Of a DNA stretch of 64,000 nt, positions 43,236-52,762 are shown in pieces. The stretch comes from Marinoscillum sp040222955 (lineage in GTDB: Bacteria > Bacteroidota > Bacteroidia > Cytophagales > Cyclobacteriaceae): contig NZ_JAVKCA010000010.1 of NCBI RefSeq assembly GCF_040222955.1, positions 133,208-197,207 of the forward strand. The letters are read 5' to 3'. How positions within the stretch are numbered: position 1 is the stretch's first letter; each line of letters starts with the position of its first letter. A program made the translations under genes and the position numbers. The notes below the pieces were generated by a model. The model searched no databases, was not told where the DNA came from, and worked only from the letters and a program-made list of their open reading frames with translations.

Positions 43236-44429
43236 TCATTTGGGAGAAAGCCATTGCTCCGGATTAAGTTTTGCGTAGTTTTTCCAAACTTCAAAATGTA
43301 CTTCTGAAACCCCATTGGTGTCTGTATGTACCGCTCCCAATGGTTGTGCTCTTTTAACAAGCGTTCCTTTCTTTACATTCACTTCCTTTAGACGGGAATA
43401 AACGGTATAGTACTCACCGTGCTGCAGAATCACCACATTGTACATGCCGGGGACATAGGCAATCTGAATCACTTTTCCATCGTAAACACTTTTGACGGAT
43501 TCATCTTTTTGGGTTTGAATGTCCACTCCGGGGTTGTCCTGCATGATGCCTTTCATGACCGGATGCGGATGCTTCCCAAATTTTGAAGAGATGAAACCTG
43601 AGCTGACAGGCCAGGCGAGTTTATTTTTATTGGACTCAAAAGAAGCTGAAATCTCGTCCTCATTGGCAATGGCTGTGGAAGAGAGGGTTTTAGACCGCTC
43701 CAGTTCTTTCCGCACAATTTCCGCAATCAGGTTATCCAGCCGGTCAACCGCCTGTTTTCTGTCAGCCAATTCTTTTTTGAGCTCTTTCTCTTTCTTGGTA
43801 AGCTCCTGTACCAGGCCACTCTGCTTGGTTTTCAGGTTGATCAGCTTTCTGTTTTCTGCCAGCTGCTGATTAAGAAGCGTTTTTTGCTCGGATCTTTTGA
43901 TCTCCACCTGATTTCTTTGAGCATCCAATTCCCGGGATACCTCCTCAATTTGACGCGCCTGAATTTTTCTTGCGTCGGCATATTGCTCCAGGTATTTCAA
44001 TCGCATATAGAGCTGATTGAAGGTACGGGCTGAAAACAGAAAGGTAAGCTTGGAGTAGCCATGATTGGCCTTGTAGCTGCTATAGATCATGGCAGCGTAT
44101 TCCTGCTTTAGGTTTTTCAAATCACTCTGAAGAGCATTTACCACAATGCTCAAATCATTGATTTCCCCATTGAGTAAACCCACTTCCTGATTCAGGGCGC
44201 TGATCAGCCCTTCACGGGCTTCTATTTGCTGGTTCAATGCTCTGAGTTGACCCAATGTGGCCTTTTTCTCTGATTCCGTATCACTGAGGATTTTCTCTGC
44301 TTCGGCGATTTTGCTCAGGTTCTCCCGCTTTTCCTGCTCCAGCTGGGATTTGGTTTTTTGAGCATAAACCCCAGATGCCAACAGCCAAACAAAAAAGCCA
44401 AAAAATGCCAATCGCTTACTTACGATCAT
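43236..44429 (-). CDS. EnvC-like murein hydrolase activator (degenerate M23/LytM)
   Basis: A 397-residue exported protein. A signal peptide (ending VYAQ) is followed by a long coiled coil (about residues 25-250) and a C-terminal LytM domain. The zinc ligands are lost: Asn replaces the first His (DNPGVDI instead of HxGID), YSRL stands for YAHL, and EVHFE for HLHFE. This is the pattern of EnvC and NlpD, which are not peptidases but activate amidases at division. So an activator role is inferred and peptidase activity unlikely. It overlaps the DUF4292 gene by 14 bp. Confidence 0.88.
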   Translation of the reverse strand: MIVSKRLAFFGFFVWLLASGVYAQKTKSQLEQEKRENLSKIAEAEKILSDTESEKKATLGQLRALNQQIEAREGLISALNQEVGLLNGEINDLSIVVNALQSDLKNLKQEYAAMIYSSYKANHGYSKLTFLFSARTFNQLYMRLKYLEQYADARKIQARQIEEVSRELDAQRNQVEIKRSEQKTLLNQQLAENRKLINLKTKQSGLVQELTKKEKELKKELADRKQAVDRLDNLIAEIVRKELERSKTLSSTAIANEDEISASFESNKNKLAWPVSSGFISSKFGKHPHPVMKGIMQDNPGVDIQTQKDESVKSVYDGKVIQIAYVPGMYNVVILQHGEYYTVYSRLKEVNVKKGTLVKRAQPLGAVHTDTNGVSEVHFEVWKNYAKLNPEQWLSPK

Positions 44430-45210
44430 ATCGCTGTGGGATGTTAAAAGGAAATTTTAACGGTTTTTTCTCAATTTCAGTCTGTTTAAATTCGATGATC
44501 ACTTTCACCGGATCCGTTCCTTTTTTGGCATACTCCAAAATGGCACTGATCTGAAAGGGGAAGACCTCTTCGTCAACCAACTGAAAATCAGTGTAATTTA
44601 CTGAAATTGTATTTCGCGAAAGCGTATCCAGCACCTGGATCTTTTCCAACTTCATAGACGTTGTACCAATAAAATTCTCGAAGAGGTAGCTGCTGTGTTG
44701 CTGGCTATAAGCATAGGTACTTGCCGTCCTGACTAGTCGTTCCCGATCATAAGGGTACACCAGGTTGCCCAGCATGGCCGACTCCACCAGGCCGTAATTC
44801 AGATCAAAGTCAAGCTTTTTACTCAGCTCAGCAAAGCTGTACTTCATGAATACTTTGTTGATCTTGTCCAGTATGGTCACAGAATCGGTGGTAATCAGCA
44901 CCCGCGCAGCCTCTATCCCCAGCCCTGGTGATAAGGATACCCATATAATACTATCTTTCCGGATGCGAATATTCGCGGAACCGGATACATTATTTTTTTC
45001 GGACTCAAAGTTGATTTTTGCTTTGGAAGACAAAAAATCAAACTTGGCGTCATTCACCACTAACCTGGTGCTGTTTCGATCAAAAATGTATGAGAACTTC
45101 TTATTACAGCCGGTAAGTAGAATGAGTGCGATCAATGATACACTTAACCAGCTATTCGTATAGTTTCCTGTCTGCAATTTTCTTCTCAATGTTTTTGGAG
45201 GCATCCTCAT
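44416..45210 (-). CDS. DUF4292 lipoprotein
   Basis: A 264-residue lipoprotein with lipobox LLTGC, preceded by a long N-terminus. The mature part matches DUF4292, a Bacteroidota family with a LolA/LolB-like beta fold (SAKINFESEKNNVSGSANIRIRKDSIIWVSLSPGLGIEAARVLI). A LolB-like role in lipoprotein insertion has been proposed for such folds, but is not shown here. The start is uncertain: ATG at 45210 or 45204, or a TTG at 45178 that would give a more normal signal length. All overlap the 3' end of the upstream TPR gene. Open frame extends to 45246. Confidence 0.83.
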   Translation of the reverse strand: MRMPPKTLRRKLQTGNYTNSWLSVSLIALILLTGCNKKFSYIFDRNSTRLVVNDAKFDFLSSKAKINFESEKNNVSGSANIRIRKDSIIWVSLSPGLGIEAARVLITTDSVTILDKINKVFMKYSFAELSKKLDFDLNYGLVESAMLGNLVYPYDRERLVRTASTYAYSQQHSSYLFENFIGTTSMKLEKIQVLDTLSRNTISVNYTDFQLVDEEVFPFQISAILEYAKKGTDPVKVIIEFKQTEIEKKPLKFPFNIPQRYDRK

Positions 45211-46870
45211 ACTGGCTGGCGCGTTTCCACTGGTCGATGGCCTCATCTATCCGTCCCAATTTATACAATACATCACCATAGTGCTCAATAACCGTCCCAT
45301 CATCCTGCAAATTAGCCGCTTTTCTTAGATAAATCAGTGCCTCATCGTAGCGTCCAAGTGTATACAGCACCCACCCATGGGTGTCCAGGTAGGTGGGATT
45401 ATCCGGATGCATTGTTGCCAGCCTGGTGGACATAGAAAGTGCCTTATCCAGTTTTTCATTGCGAAGGCTCAGAAAATAGCTGTAGTTATTCAGCACATGG
45501 TCATTTTGAGGATCGGCCTTCAGGGCATCATCATAAGCACTATACGACTTATCGAACTGCTTCATGCCATTGTATGCATCGCCCAACTGCCCGTAGAAAA
45601 CGGTCAGAAGTTTAGGATCCGTAGCATATTTTTTTCCCTGATCCAGTACTTGCACCGATCTCTTAAAATTTTTGGTGATGAGGTATCCCGTGCCCGCAAA
45701 ATAATAGAGAGCCGCCTGATTTGGAAAGTACTCCATCGCTTGCTCGGCATGAACAATCACACTGTCAAACTGATTGAGGTCAGATTCGACACTGAGGATA
45801 TTCTGCCACACACCATAGTTGGTCGGATCCAACTGGATCGCTTTCAGGTAAAAATTTCTGGCATCTTCTTTTCTCTCCAGCCGATACATTACATCTCCGG
45901 TGAAGGCCTGCACCTCATACTGAGCAGGATAATCGGCCGCCAGACTCATAGCCATTTGACTTACTTTCTCAAACTCCTCCGAGGTGATCACAAACTCCAA
46001 AAATCGATTCAGTACCTGAAGTTTAGCCTGAAAATCCACATCCGGAGAGCCCATTGTGCTTTCGGCCAACTCCATGGCCAACGCCGTATTACCCTCGCTC
46101 AATGCGATTTCACTCATAAGTAAATCAGCATGTTTATTGTTCTTTAGGCCCTGCAATCGCTCCTTAGCCTCATCCATGAGGTTCTGAGAGATCAGAAATT
46201 CACAAAGCTCAATAGCATACCGGTCGTTATCTGCATTTTCCTGGATCAGTTTGTCCCAGTCCGCAATCAGCGAGGGGTAGTCGCGCTTCTTCAGGTATAT
46301 TTTCTGCTTTTCCCGCAGCACCATCTCATTCATGCCAAAAATTTCTTCGGCCTCCCGATAGGTAGCCAAAGCCTTTTCGTTTTTTCCCTGGTATTGATAA
46401 ATGATGGCCAGATCAAACAGATAACTTTCAGTGCCCGGTATTTCATCAATCATCTGCTGGTACAGGCGGGCAGCTTCGTCAAAATCAGACAGGGCTTTGT
46501 GCACTTCTGCGGCAAGGAGAATATAGTATTTATTGGACCTGTCCAGGTTCATCGCCTTAGTGGCGTATGGAAGAGCCTCCCGGCTTTCTCCATTTTTGAT
46601 GAGAATCTCTGCAATTTTAAAATTAATGACAGGGTTATTGGGCGCTATCTCCAGGGCAGCCTTGAAAAGCTCCAGGGCCTTGTATTCATTGTCCAGGATG
46701 AGCTCACGTTCAGCATCGATCAGCATGGTCTCAGCTTTGAGGGCCTCACTTTCTGACAACTCAGTGACATCAAGCGGCTCAAAATCTCCACCCTGATTAT
46801 TTTTCTGACTGTAGCCCACCAGTGAGCACAACAACAACAACCCTATCCACAAATAATAATTCGCTCTCAT
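45152..46870 (-). CDS. Exported TPR-repeat protein
   Basis: A 572-residue protein from MRANYYLWIGLLLLCSLVGYSQ, a signal peptide. The longer frame to 46945 runs into the upstream gene without similarity, so 46870 is chosen. Nearly all of the mature part is TPR repeats (for example NPVINFKIAEILIKNGESREALPYATKAMNLD, KAYNDGAR-like units, and DEALIYLRKAANLQDDGTVIEHYGDVLYKLGRIDEAIDQWK). TPR arrays are protein-binding scaffolds. It is co-transcribed with the DUF4292 lipoprotein gene, a conserved pairing in Cytophagia. The binding partner is unknown. It starts 1 bp after the nucleotidyltransferase stop. Confidence 0.88.
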   Translation of the reverse strand: MRANYYLWIGLLLLCSLVGYSQKNNQGGDFEPLDVTELSESEALKAETMLIDAERELILDNEYKALELFKAALEIAPNNPVINFKIAEILIKNGESREALPYATKAMNLDRSNKYYILLAAEVHKALSDFDEAARLYQQMIDEIPGTESYLFDLAIIYQYQGKNEKALATYREAEEIFGMNEMVLREKQKIYLKKRDYPSLIADWDKLIQENADNDRYAIELCEFLISQNLMDEAKERLQGLKNNKHADLLMSEIALSEGNTALAMELAESTMGSPDVDFQAKLQVLNRFLEFVITSEEFEKVSQMAMSLAADYPAQYEVQAFTGDVMYRLERKEDARNFYLKAIQLDPTNYGVWQNILSVESDLNQFDSVIVHAEQAMEYFPNQAALYYFAGTGYLITKNFKRSVQVLDQGKKYATDPKLLTVFYGQLGDAYNGMKQFDKSYSAYDDALKADPQNDHVLNNYSYFLSLRNEKLDKALSMSTRLATMHPDNPTYLDTHGWVLYTLGRYDEALIYLRKAANLQDDGTVIEHYGDVLYKLGRIDEAIDQWKRASQYEDASKNIEKKIADRKLYE

Positions 46871-46871
46871 A

Positions 46872-47873
46872 TTATCCCTTCCATTCCGTAAAGTCACCCA
46901 GGCTAACCTCAGCTGGTTTTGCTTCCATGATAACGAAGTTTCCAACCATGGAGTTAACTAAATTAATGTCTTTTAAGTTGACATGATTCTGGATCAAAGA
47001 ATCCTTAATCCGACTATTGCGAATCTCAGATCCTGCGCCTACTGAGACATTGGGCCCGATGACTGATGATGTTATCCTGACCGTTTCACCTATATACACA
47101 GGCGGAATGATCACGCTATCTTCAATAACAGCAGAATCGGCGATGATGTTCTGCCCAAGAAAACCCAGGTAGCGGCTATTTGACTGTACGGTCACCTTTT
47201 TATTGCCACAGTCCAGCCATTCGTCCACGGCACCAGTGGTAAATCGCACGCCCTCTTTCTTGAGGTTTTCCAGCGCGGTAGTGAGCTGAAATTCACCCGA
47301 GGCACGGACATCGTTTTCTATTATATAATCCAGTTGATCTCTGAGCTTCTCGCCTTCCTTGAAGTAATAAATACCAATAATCGCCAGGTCAGAAACAGGA
47401 TTCTTTGGTTTCTCCACAAACTCAGTGATTACTCCCTCTATATCAAGATTGACCACTCCGTATGCACTCGGGTCTTCTACCCGTTTCACCCAAATAATGC
47501 CATCATCCTCGGTATTCAGTGTAAAATTCGCCTTAAACAAGGTGTCCGAAAAGGCAACCGTAACCCTGCCCTCAAGTACCTCACGGGCACAGTGCACCGC
47601 ATGAGCGGTGCCCAGAGCTTCCTGCTGGTAAAAAATGTGACCAGTAGCTCCCACTGCCTGTGCTATTTGCAAAAGCTGGGCCTCCGTCTCCCGACCAAAA
47701 TCACCTACCACAAATCCAATATGCTCAATCTTCTCTGGTGTCACCGCCGCTATGTCCTCCACCAGACGCTGCACGATGGGCTTACCGGCAATCGGAATAA
47801 GCGGTTTTGGAGTGGTAAGGGTATGTGGCCTGAGCCGTTTGCCCATACCTGCCATGGGTACGATGAGATTCAT
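46872..47873 (-). CDS. Sugar nucleotidyltransferase with C-terminal left-handed helix
   Basis: A 333-residue NDP-sugar pyrophosphorylase. The signature MAGMGKRLRPHTLTTPKPLIPIAGKP binds the nucleotide. A central NTase domain (to about residue 230) is followed by a hexapeptide-repeat region (IADSAVIEDSVIIPPVYIGETVRITSSVIGPNVSVGAGS). This layout fits glucose-1-phosphate thymidylyl- or uridylyltransferase or a mannose-1-phosphate relative; the sugar cannot be told. It provides activated sugar for surface glycans, in line with the flippase gene 6 bp upstream. Confidence 0.9.
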   Translation of the reverse strand: MNLIVPMAGMGKRLRPHTLTTPKPLIPIAGKPIVQRLVEDIAAVTPEKIEHIGFVVGDFGRETEAQLLQIAQAVGATGHIFYQQEALGTAHAVHCAREVLEGRVTVAFSDTLFKANFTLNTEDDGIIWVKRVEDPSAYGVVNLDIEGVITEFVEKPKNPVSDLAIIGIYYFKEGEKLRDQLDYIIENDVRASGEFQLTTALENLKKEGVRFTTGAVDEWLDCGNKKVTVQSNSRYLGFLGQNIIADSAVIEDSVIIPPVYIGETVRITSSVIGPNVSVGAGSEIRNSRIKDSLIQNHVNLKDINLVNSMVGNFVIMEAKPAEVSLGDFTEWKG

Positions 47874-47879
47874 ATTTTT

Positions 47880-49358
47880 CTACTTGTTGAAAGTCTGTTT
47901 GCGGAAATCCAATAACCATACCATTGCCACAAACAATGTGATTAACCCGGTGGCACTGAAATACTTATATTCCTGACAAAGGTCGCAAAAATAAAACGCT
48001 AATATGGAAAGGCCAGCTAAAGCCATATAAAAAAGCCCTTTCCCGGTTTTATATGGGACGAAGTAATGCTTTTGACCGATGACATAGCTCATGCATACCA
48101 TGAGCAGATAGCTCAAGAAGGTAGTCATGGCGCTGCCCATATAGCCGAGCACCGGAATCAGCGCAAAATTGAGCCCGATGGTGACCAGAGAGCCAAGAAT
48201 GGTAATCCACGCCCCATATTTCGTCTGATCGGTAAGCTTGTACCATACCGAGAGGTTGAAATACACGCCGAGAAACAGCCCTCCGCCCAATAACCACGGT
48301 ACTATATCCAATGCCGACAAATAGCTGGACTGCCTCAGAAACAGCGGAGCAAGGTCTTGCAGAACGAGGGAAATCACGAGCCAGGAGAACGATCCGAAAA
48401 TGATAAAGCCGTGCATCACTTTGGCAAAAAGTTCCGGTGAGTTTTTGTCCGCTGATTTTGAAAAAAAGAAAGGCTCAAAAGCATACCTGAATGCCTGAAC
48501 CGCGAGCGTCATAAATACTGAAAGCTTGTAGCAGGCGCCGAAAACACCCAGAATCTCCTGATTGCTCTGTCCCGGGTAAAACCCCACAGGAAGCCAGTAT
48601 TTCAAAAGCACCCGTGAGAGCATTTCATTAGTGACCCCCGCAAAACCCATCACCAAAAGTGGGGCCGCATAGAGCATCATCACCTTCCAGTCCCGCCCCA
48701 TCAAGAGTTTCATCCTGATGAGCCACGGTGCAAAAAACAAGAGATAAAATCCGTTGGCAATGAGATTGGAGATAAAAACATACCCTACACCCAGCTGGGG
48801 AAAATAAATCAACCAAATGGAAGAATCAGGAAACTGAGCCAGCCACCAGGGACAAAAAACCAGAAAGAAAATATTCAGGCCAATGTTCAAACCAATATTA
48901 CCCAGCTTGAAGGTGGCAAACCTTAATGCCTTACCTTCCAACCTGAGTCGTGCAAATGGTACGGCCACTATGGCATCTATGGCCAGCACGAGTGCCAGCC
49001 ATACCACATATTTGCCTTGCCCGGGATATTCCAAAAGGGAAGCAATACCTTCCGAAAACAGGATGAGTGCGGCGCTAAAAAGGACTGAAGTAGTAATCAG
49101 GGAAGTCTGAGCCACATTGAAGTAGTGTCGGGCATCATTACTTTTGGTGGCAAAGCGGAAGTACGCCGTTTCAAACCCATAGGTGTATACAATATTCAGA
49201 AACGCCACAAAAGCATATAGCTCCGTAACGACTCCATAATCCTCCGGTGAAAAAACTGCGGTGTAGAGTGGTACAAGTAGATAATTTAATACCCTCCCCA
49301 GTACACTACTGGCTCCATAAACTACCGTTTGGCTGGCAAGCTGCCTGAGTTGCCCCAC
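47880..49358 (-). CDS. Polysaccharide flippase (Wzx/MurJ-like, MOP superfamily)
   Basis: A 492-residue protein with about 12-14 TM helices. The start LRQLASQTVVYGASSVLGRVLNYLLVPLYTAVFSPEDYGVVTELYAF is typical of the polysaccharide-biosynthesis (Wzx) branch of the MOP exporters. Such proteins flip lipid-linked oligosaccharides across the inner membrane. No glycosyltransferases are adjacent, so the substrate is unknown. The ATG shares one base with the crotonase stop (TAATG), so translation is coupled. Confidence 0.9.
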   Translation of the reverse strand: MGQLRQLASQTVVYGASSVLGRVLNYLLVPLYTAVFSPEDYGVVTELYAFVAFLNIVYTYGFETAYFRFATKSNDARHYFNVAQTSLITTSVLFSAALILFSEGIASLLEYPGQGKYVVWLALVLAIDAIVAVPFARLRLEGKALRFATFKLGNIGLNIGLNIFFLVFCPWWLAQFPDSSIWLIYFPQLGVGYVFISNLIANGFYLLFFAPWLIRMKLLMGRDWKVMMLYAAPLLVMGFAGVTNEMLSRVLLKYWLPVGFYPGQSNQEILGVFGACYKLSVFMTLAVQAFRYAFEPFFFSKSADKNSPELFAKVMHGFIIFGSFSWLVISLVLQDLAPLFLRQSSYLSALDIVPWLLGGGLFLGVYFNLSVWYKLTDQTKYGAWITILGSLVTIGLNFALIPVLGYMGSAMTTFLSYLLMVCMSYVIGQKHYFVPYKTGKGLFYMALAGLSILAFYFCDLCQEYKYFSATGLITLFVAMVWLLDFRKQTFNK

Positions 49359-50143
49359 TATTCTCCCTTAAACTCAGGTTTTCTTTTTTCCATAAATGCG
49401 GCAGCACCTTCTTTAAAATCATCCGTGCCACAACACCTCGCAAAGGCATTGGCTTCTGTCTGGTAGCCATTTTCATCCTGATTGAAAACGGCATTCACAC
49501 AATCGACCACCAGTCCTATGGCGATCGGGGCTTTTGAAGAAATCTTCTCCAAAAGGTCATTGGCTTTGGCCATCGCCGCTTCTTTATCCACTTCTGTGTA
49601 GTTCACCAGCCCATAGCTCAGGGCCTGGTTGGCATCCATCATATCTCCTGTCATCAGATACTCAAAGGCCCTGCCCTTACCGATGAGGTGAGTCAGTCGC
49701 TGCGTGCCTCCGTAGCCAGGAAGAATGCCAAGGTTCACTTCAGGCTGACCAAATCTGGCATTGGCCGTGGCCACGCGCATATGACATGCCATCGCCAGCT
49801 CGCAGCCCCCACCCAGGGCAAATCCATTCACCAAAGCGATCACAGGGGTATGGCAGTTCTCAATCAATTGAAAGACCTCCTGGCCTTCCTCTGAGAACTT
49901 TCTGGCATTCATTTCATTTAGTTCGGAGAATTCTCCAATATCCGCTCCGGCCACAAAGGCCTTTTCTCCAGCACCAGTAATGATGACACCACTAATATCC
50001 TTGTCATCATAGACAGACTGAATCACTTCTTTCAGTTCGGCTATTGTATCAGTATTAAGCGCGTTTAGTTTACTTTCCCTATTGATGGTTACGGTGAGAA
50101 TACTCCCGTTAGTCGATAGAGAAAGATTTTGCAGGTCTGCCAT
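49358..50143 (-). CDS. Enoyl-CoA hydratase/isomerase family protein
   Basis: A 261-residue crotonase. Family blocks: AGADIGEF (oxyanion-hole region), FALGGGCELAMACHMR and ARFGQPEVNLGILPGYGGTQRLTHLIG. Both catalytic Glu residues of classical hydratases are present, in CELAMA and QPEVNLG. It probably hydrates short trans-2-enoyl-CoAs in fatty-acid or amino-acid breakdown. It heads the 21-kb minus-strand cluster, but its metabolic role seems unrelated to the envelope genes that follow. Confidence 0.92.
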   Translation of the reverse strand: MADLQNLSLSTNGSILTVTINRESKLNALNTDTIAELKEVIQSVYDDKDISGVIITGAGEKAFVAGADIGEFSELNEMNARKFSEEGQEVFQLIENCHTPVIALVNGFALGGGCELAMACHMRVATANARFGQPEVNLGILPGYGGTQRLTHLIGKGRAFEYLMTGDMMDANQALSYGLVNYTEVDKEAAMAKANDLLEKISSKAPIAIGLVVDCVNAVFNQDENGYQTEANAFARCCGTDDFKEGAAAFMEKRKPEFKGE

Positions 50144-50274
50144 AGGTTGATTGATTTCTAATGAAGTCGAAAGAAAAATTAAAAATCAGATTAAGTCAAA
50201 CAATTTACGCAATAAGGACGATTTTCAAATGGCATTTGAATGCTTATTCTACTAAAGCCCGTTTTGCCTCGATA

Positions 50275-51225
50275 TTATTTTGTTGAAACCAATTGTGCTT
50301 CAAGGTTGTCCAGCATAGTTGCTGTCATTTTTGCCAAATCAAACGAAGGGCTCCAATTCCAGTCTTCACGTGCCTGGTCATCTGCGATGCTATCAGGCCA
50401 GCTGTCTGCTATCTGCTGGCGAAAATCAGGATTGTACTCTATTTGAAAATCAGGGTATCGCTTGCTGATCTCCTGATAAATCATACTGGGCGAAAAACTC
50501 ATACCCGAGATATTGTAGCTGGATCTCACCTTCAGTGCGGCAGGGTCTGCCTGCATCAGGTCTATGGTGGCCTTCACCGCATCATCCATATACATCATTG
50601 GTAGTAGTGTATCTGGCTTCAGAAAACATTCGTAGCTCTTATCGAGGATAGCCTTCCAGAAAATATCCACTGCATAGTCAGTAGTACCCCCTCCTGGCTT
50701 GGCCTTGTACCCTATAAGTCCGGGATATCTCATGGAGCGTACGTCCACTTTGTATTTCTGAAAATAATATTCACACCAGCGTTCTCCGGCCAGTTTGCTT
50801 ATGCCATATACCGTATTGGGGTTCATCACGGTAGTTTGGGGAGTCTGCACCATCGGCGTATCAGGTCCAAATACCGCTATGGAGCTTGGCCAGTAAATTT
50901 TGGTAATTCTATCCCTTCCAGTTTCGAGCACGTTCAGCAGACTGGTCATGTTCAAATCCCAGGCGAGCATGGGGTTTTGCTCACCTCTGGCTGAAAGAAT
51001 TGCTGCTAAATGATAAATCTGATCAATGTCGTGGGTAGAAATCACCTCATCAAGTCTGGATTTATCCATCACGTCCAGCTGCTCATAAGGTCCGTCTTTG
51101 ATCAGATCCACTGCTTCGCGAAGATCAGATGCTACCACATTTTCAACACCAAACAGATCACGGAGTTTTAGGGTCAACTCCGTACCAAGCTGCCCACAGG
51201 CACCTATGACAAGTATTTTTTTCAT
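50275..51225 (-). CDS. tdh: L-threonine 3-dehydrogenase, short-chain (epimerase-like) type
   Basis: A 316-residue NAD-binding extended short-chain dehydrogenase. It has the Rossmann motif GACGQLG (residues 8-14), the Asp at strand 2 (ASDLR) and the catalytic Tyr140-x3-Lys144 in VYGISK with PSSIAVFGP before it. It matches the UDP-galactose-epimerase-like threonine dehydrogenases known from Flavobacterium and Cupriavidus, not the zinc-dependent E. coli type. It oxidises threonine to 2-amino-3-ketobutyrate, the substrate of Kbl, whose gene lies divergently at 51572. That pairing supports the assignment over a generic sugar epimerase. Confidence 0.9.
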   Translation of the reverse strand: MKKILVIGACGQLGTELTLKLRDLFGVENVVASDLREAVDLIKDGPYEQLDVMDKSRLDEVISTHDIDQIYHLAAILSARGEQNPMLAWDLNMTSLLNVLETGRDRITKIYWPSSIAVFGPDTPMVQTPQTTVMNPNTVYGISKLAGERWCEYYFQKYKVDVRSMRYPGLIGYKAKPGGGTTDYAVDIFWKAILDKSYECFLKPDTLLPMMYMDDAVKATIDLMQADPAALKVRSSYNISGMSFSPSMIYQEISKRYPDFQIEYNPDFRQQIADSWPDSIADDQAREDWNWSPSFDLAKMTATMLDNLEAQLVSTK

Positions 51226-51253
51226 CGAGGGGGGTTATGTCGTTTATTCTGGG

Positions 51254-51261
51254 CAAAAGTA
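51254..51261 (-). promoter_or_regulatory. -7 promoter box of tdh
   Basis: Minus-strand TACTTTTG matches TAnnTTTG exactly, 28 bp upstream of the tdh ATG. It gives a leader of about 24 nt. The -33 element is weak. Confidence 0.5.
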
Positions 51262-51316
51262 GTAATTTGATATTTCTCGCCACTATAACCTTGAATCCTT
51301 CTAAATTTGTTTTCTC

Positions 51317-51562
51317 ATGAATTTACGAGCTTACCTCATCAGCAAAAAAATAGATCCGGATCGCCTGAAAAGCAGTGAAAGCAACCTTTATAGGTCATTC
51401 AACCTTGTTTTCTCACAAATGCATCCGGACAGTTTCACAGCACAGAAGCTTTTTTTAATCAATAAATTAAGAAGAAAATACAGGCTGGAAAAAGAACCTG
51501 AAGAAAATGCCGTGAAGCAAGTGAAAAAGGTAAAACCAAAGATTGTTCCCAGATTAAAATAA
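51317..51562 (+). CDS. Small basic conserved hypothetical protein
   Basis: An 81-residue, Lys/Arg-rich protein (RRKYRLEKEPEEN..., KQVKKVKPKIVPRLK) with no signal peptide or TM helix. It resembles small Bacteroidota hypotheticals of unknown function. The basic tail could bind nucleic acid, but no motif shows it. It ends 9 bp before kbl and is probably co-transcribed with it. Confidence 0.65.
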   Translation: MNLRAYLISKKIDPDRLKSSESNLYRSFNLVFSQMHPDSFTAQKLFLINKLRRKYRLEKEPEENAVKQVKKVKPKIVPRLK

Positions 51563-51571
51563 ACAACCCCA

Positions 51572-52762
51572 ATGTACAACGCACTTAAAACAAAACTCGA
51601 AAACGAACTCGCAGAAATCAAGGAAGCCGGACTCTACAAAGAAGAACGAATTATCACTACCCCACAGGATGCCGTCATCAAACTCCAGGACGGCAAAGAA
51701 GTCATCAACTTCTGTGCTAATAACTATCTGGGGTTGTCTTCACACCCCAAAGTGATAGATGCTGCAAAAAAAACAATAGATACTCACGGCTTTGGAATGT
51801 CCTCCGTGCGCTTTATCTGTGGCACTCAGGACATCCACAAGGAGCTGGAGGAAAAAATTTCTGCCTTTTTGGGCACTGAGGATACCATCCTGTATGCGGC
51901 AGCTTTTGACGCCAATGGCGGAGTATTCGAACCTCTGTTAGGACCGGAAGATGCGATCATCTCGGATGCACTCAACCACGCCTCCATCATTGATGGTGTG
52001 AGACTCTGCAAAGCAGCAAGATATCGCTATGCCAACAACGATATGGCAGACCTGGAAGCTCAGCTGATTGCAGCATCAAAGGCCAAAGTAAAAGTGATTG
52101 TCACAGATGGAGTCTTCTCCATGGATGGTACTGTCGCCCAACTAGACAAAATTTGCGAACTGGCTGAGAAGTATGATGCGGTAGTCATGACCGATGAGTG
52201 TCACTCTACGGGATTTATGGGTAAAACCGGACGTGGGGTACATGAACACAGAGGGGTCATGGGCAGGATAGATATCATTACAGGCACTCTGGGAAAAGCG
52301 CTCGGTGGCGCATCAGGAGGCTTCACTTCCGGTAAAAAAGAAATCATCGAACTTCTGAGACAACGATCAAGACCCTATCTGTTTTCTAACACGCTCGCAC
52401 CTTCCATAGTGGGGGCTTCTATCGCGGTGATCGATATGTTGTCAGAGACCACCGAATTGCGGGATAAGCTGGAAACCAATACGCGCTACTTCAGAGAACA
52501 AATGACTGCAGCGGGTTTTGACATTAAGCCGGGAGAGCATGCCATAGTACCCATTATGCTATACGACGCAGTACTGTCTCAAAAAATGGCTCAGAAACTG
52601 CTGGAGAAAGGAATCTATGTCATTGGATTTTATTTCCCGGTAGTGCCCAAAGGACAAGCGAGGATCAGGGTGCAGATGTCAGCGGTGCACGACAGGGCGC
52701 ATCTCGACAAAGCAATCAAAGCCTTTACGGAGGTAGGAAAAGAACTGGGGGTAATCAGCTAG
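51572..52762 (+). CDS. kbl: Glycine C-acetyltransferase (2-amino-3-ketobutyrate CoA ligase)
   Basis: A PLP enzyme splitting 2-amino-3-ketobutyrate with CoA into glycine and acetyl-CoA, the second step of threonine breakdown. The 396-residue product has the alpha-oxoamine synthase features: NNYLGLSSHPKV, CHSTGFMG and the PLP Lys242 in TGTLGKALGGASGG. The near-neighbour tdh makes this assignment firmer than serine palmitoyl- or 7-keto-8-aminopelargonate synthase. Its 3' end overlaps the convergent cdaA by 8 bp. Confidence 0.95.
   Translation: MYNALKTKLENELAEIKEAGLYKEERIITTPQDAVIKLQDGKEVINFCANNYLGLSSHPKVIDAAKKTIDTHGFGMSSVRFICGTQDIHKELEEKISAFLGTEDTILYAAAFDANGGVFEPLLGPEDAIISDALNHASIIDGVRLCKAARYRYANNDMADLEAQLIAASKAKVKVIVTDGVFSMDGTVAQLDKICELAEKYDAVVMTDECHSTGFMGKTGRGVHEHRGVMGRIDIITGTLGKALGGASGGFTSGKKEIIELLRQRSRPYLFSNTLAPSIVGASIAVIDMLSETTELRDKLETNTRYFREQMTAAGFDIKPGEHAIVPIMLYDAVLSQKMAQKLLEKGIYVIGFYFPVVPKGQARIRVQMSAVHDRAHLDKAIKAFTEVGKELGVIS

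Noticed and set aside
45377..46123. 248-residue open frame antisense to the TPR gene
   Set aside because: The minus-strand TPR protein is clear; the antisense frame has no domain or start signal.
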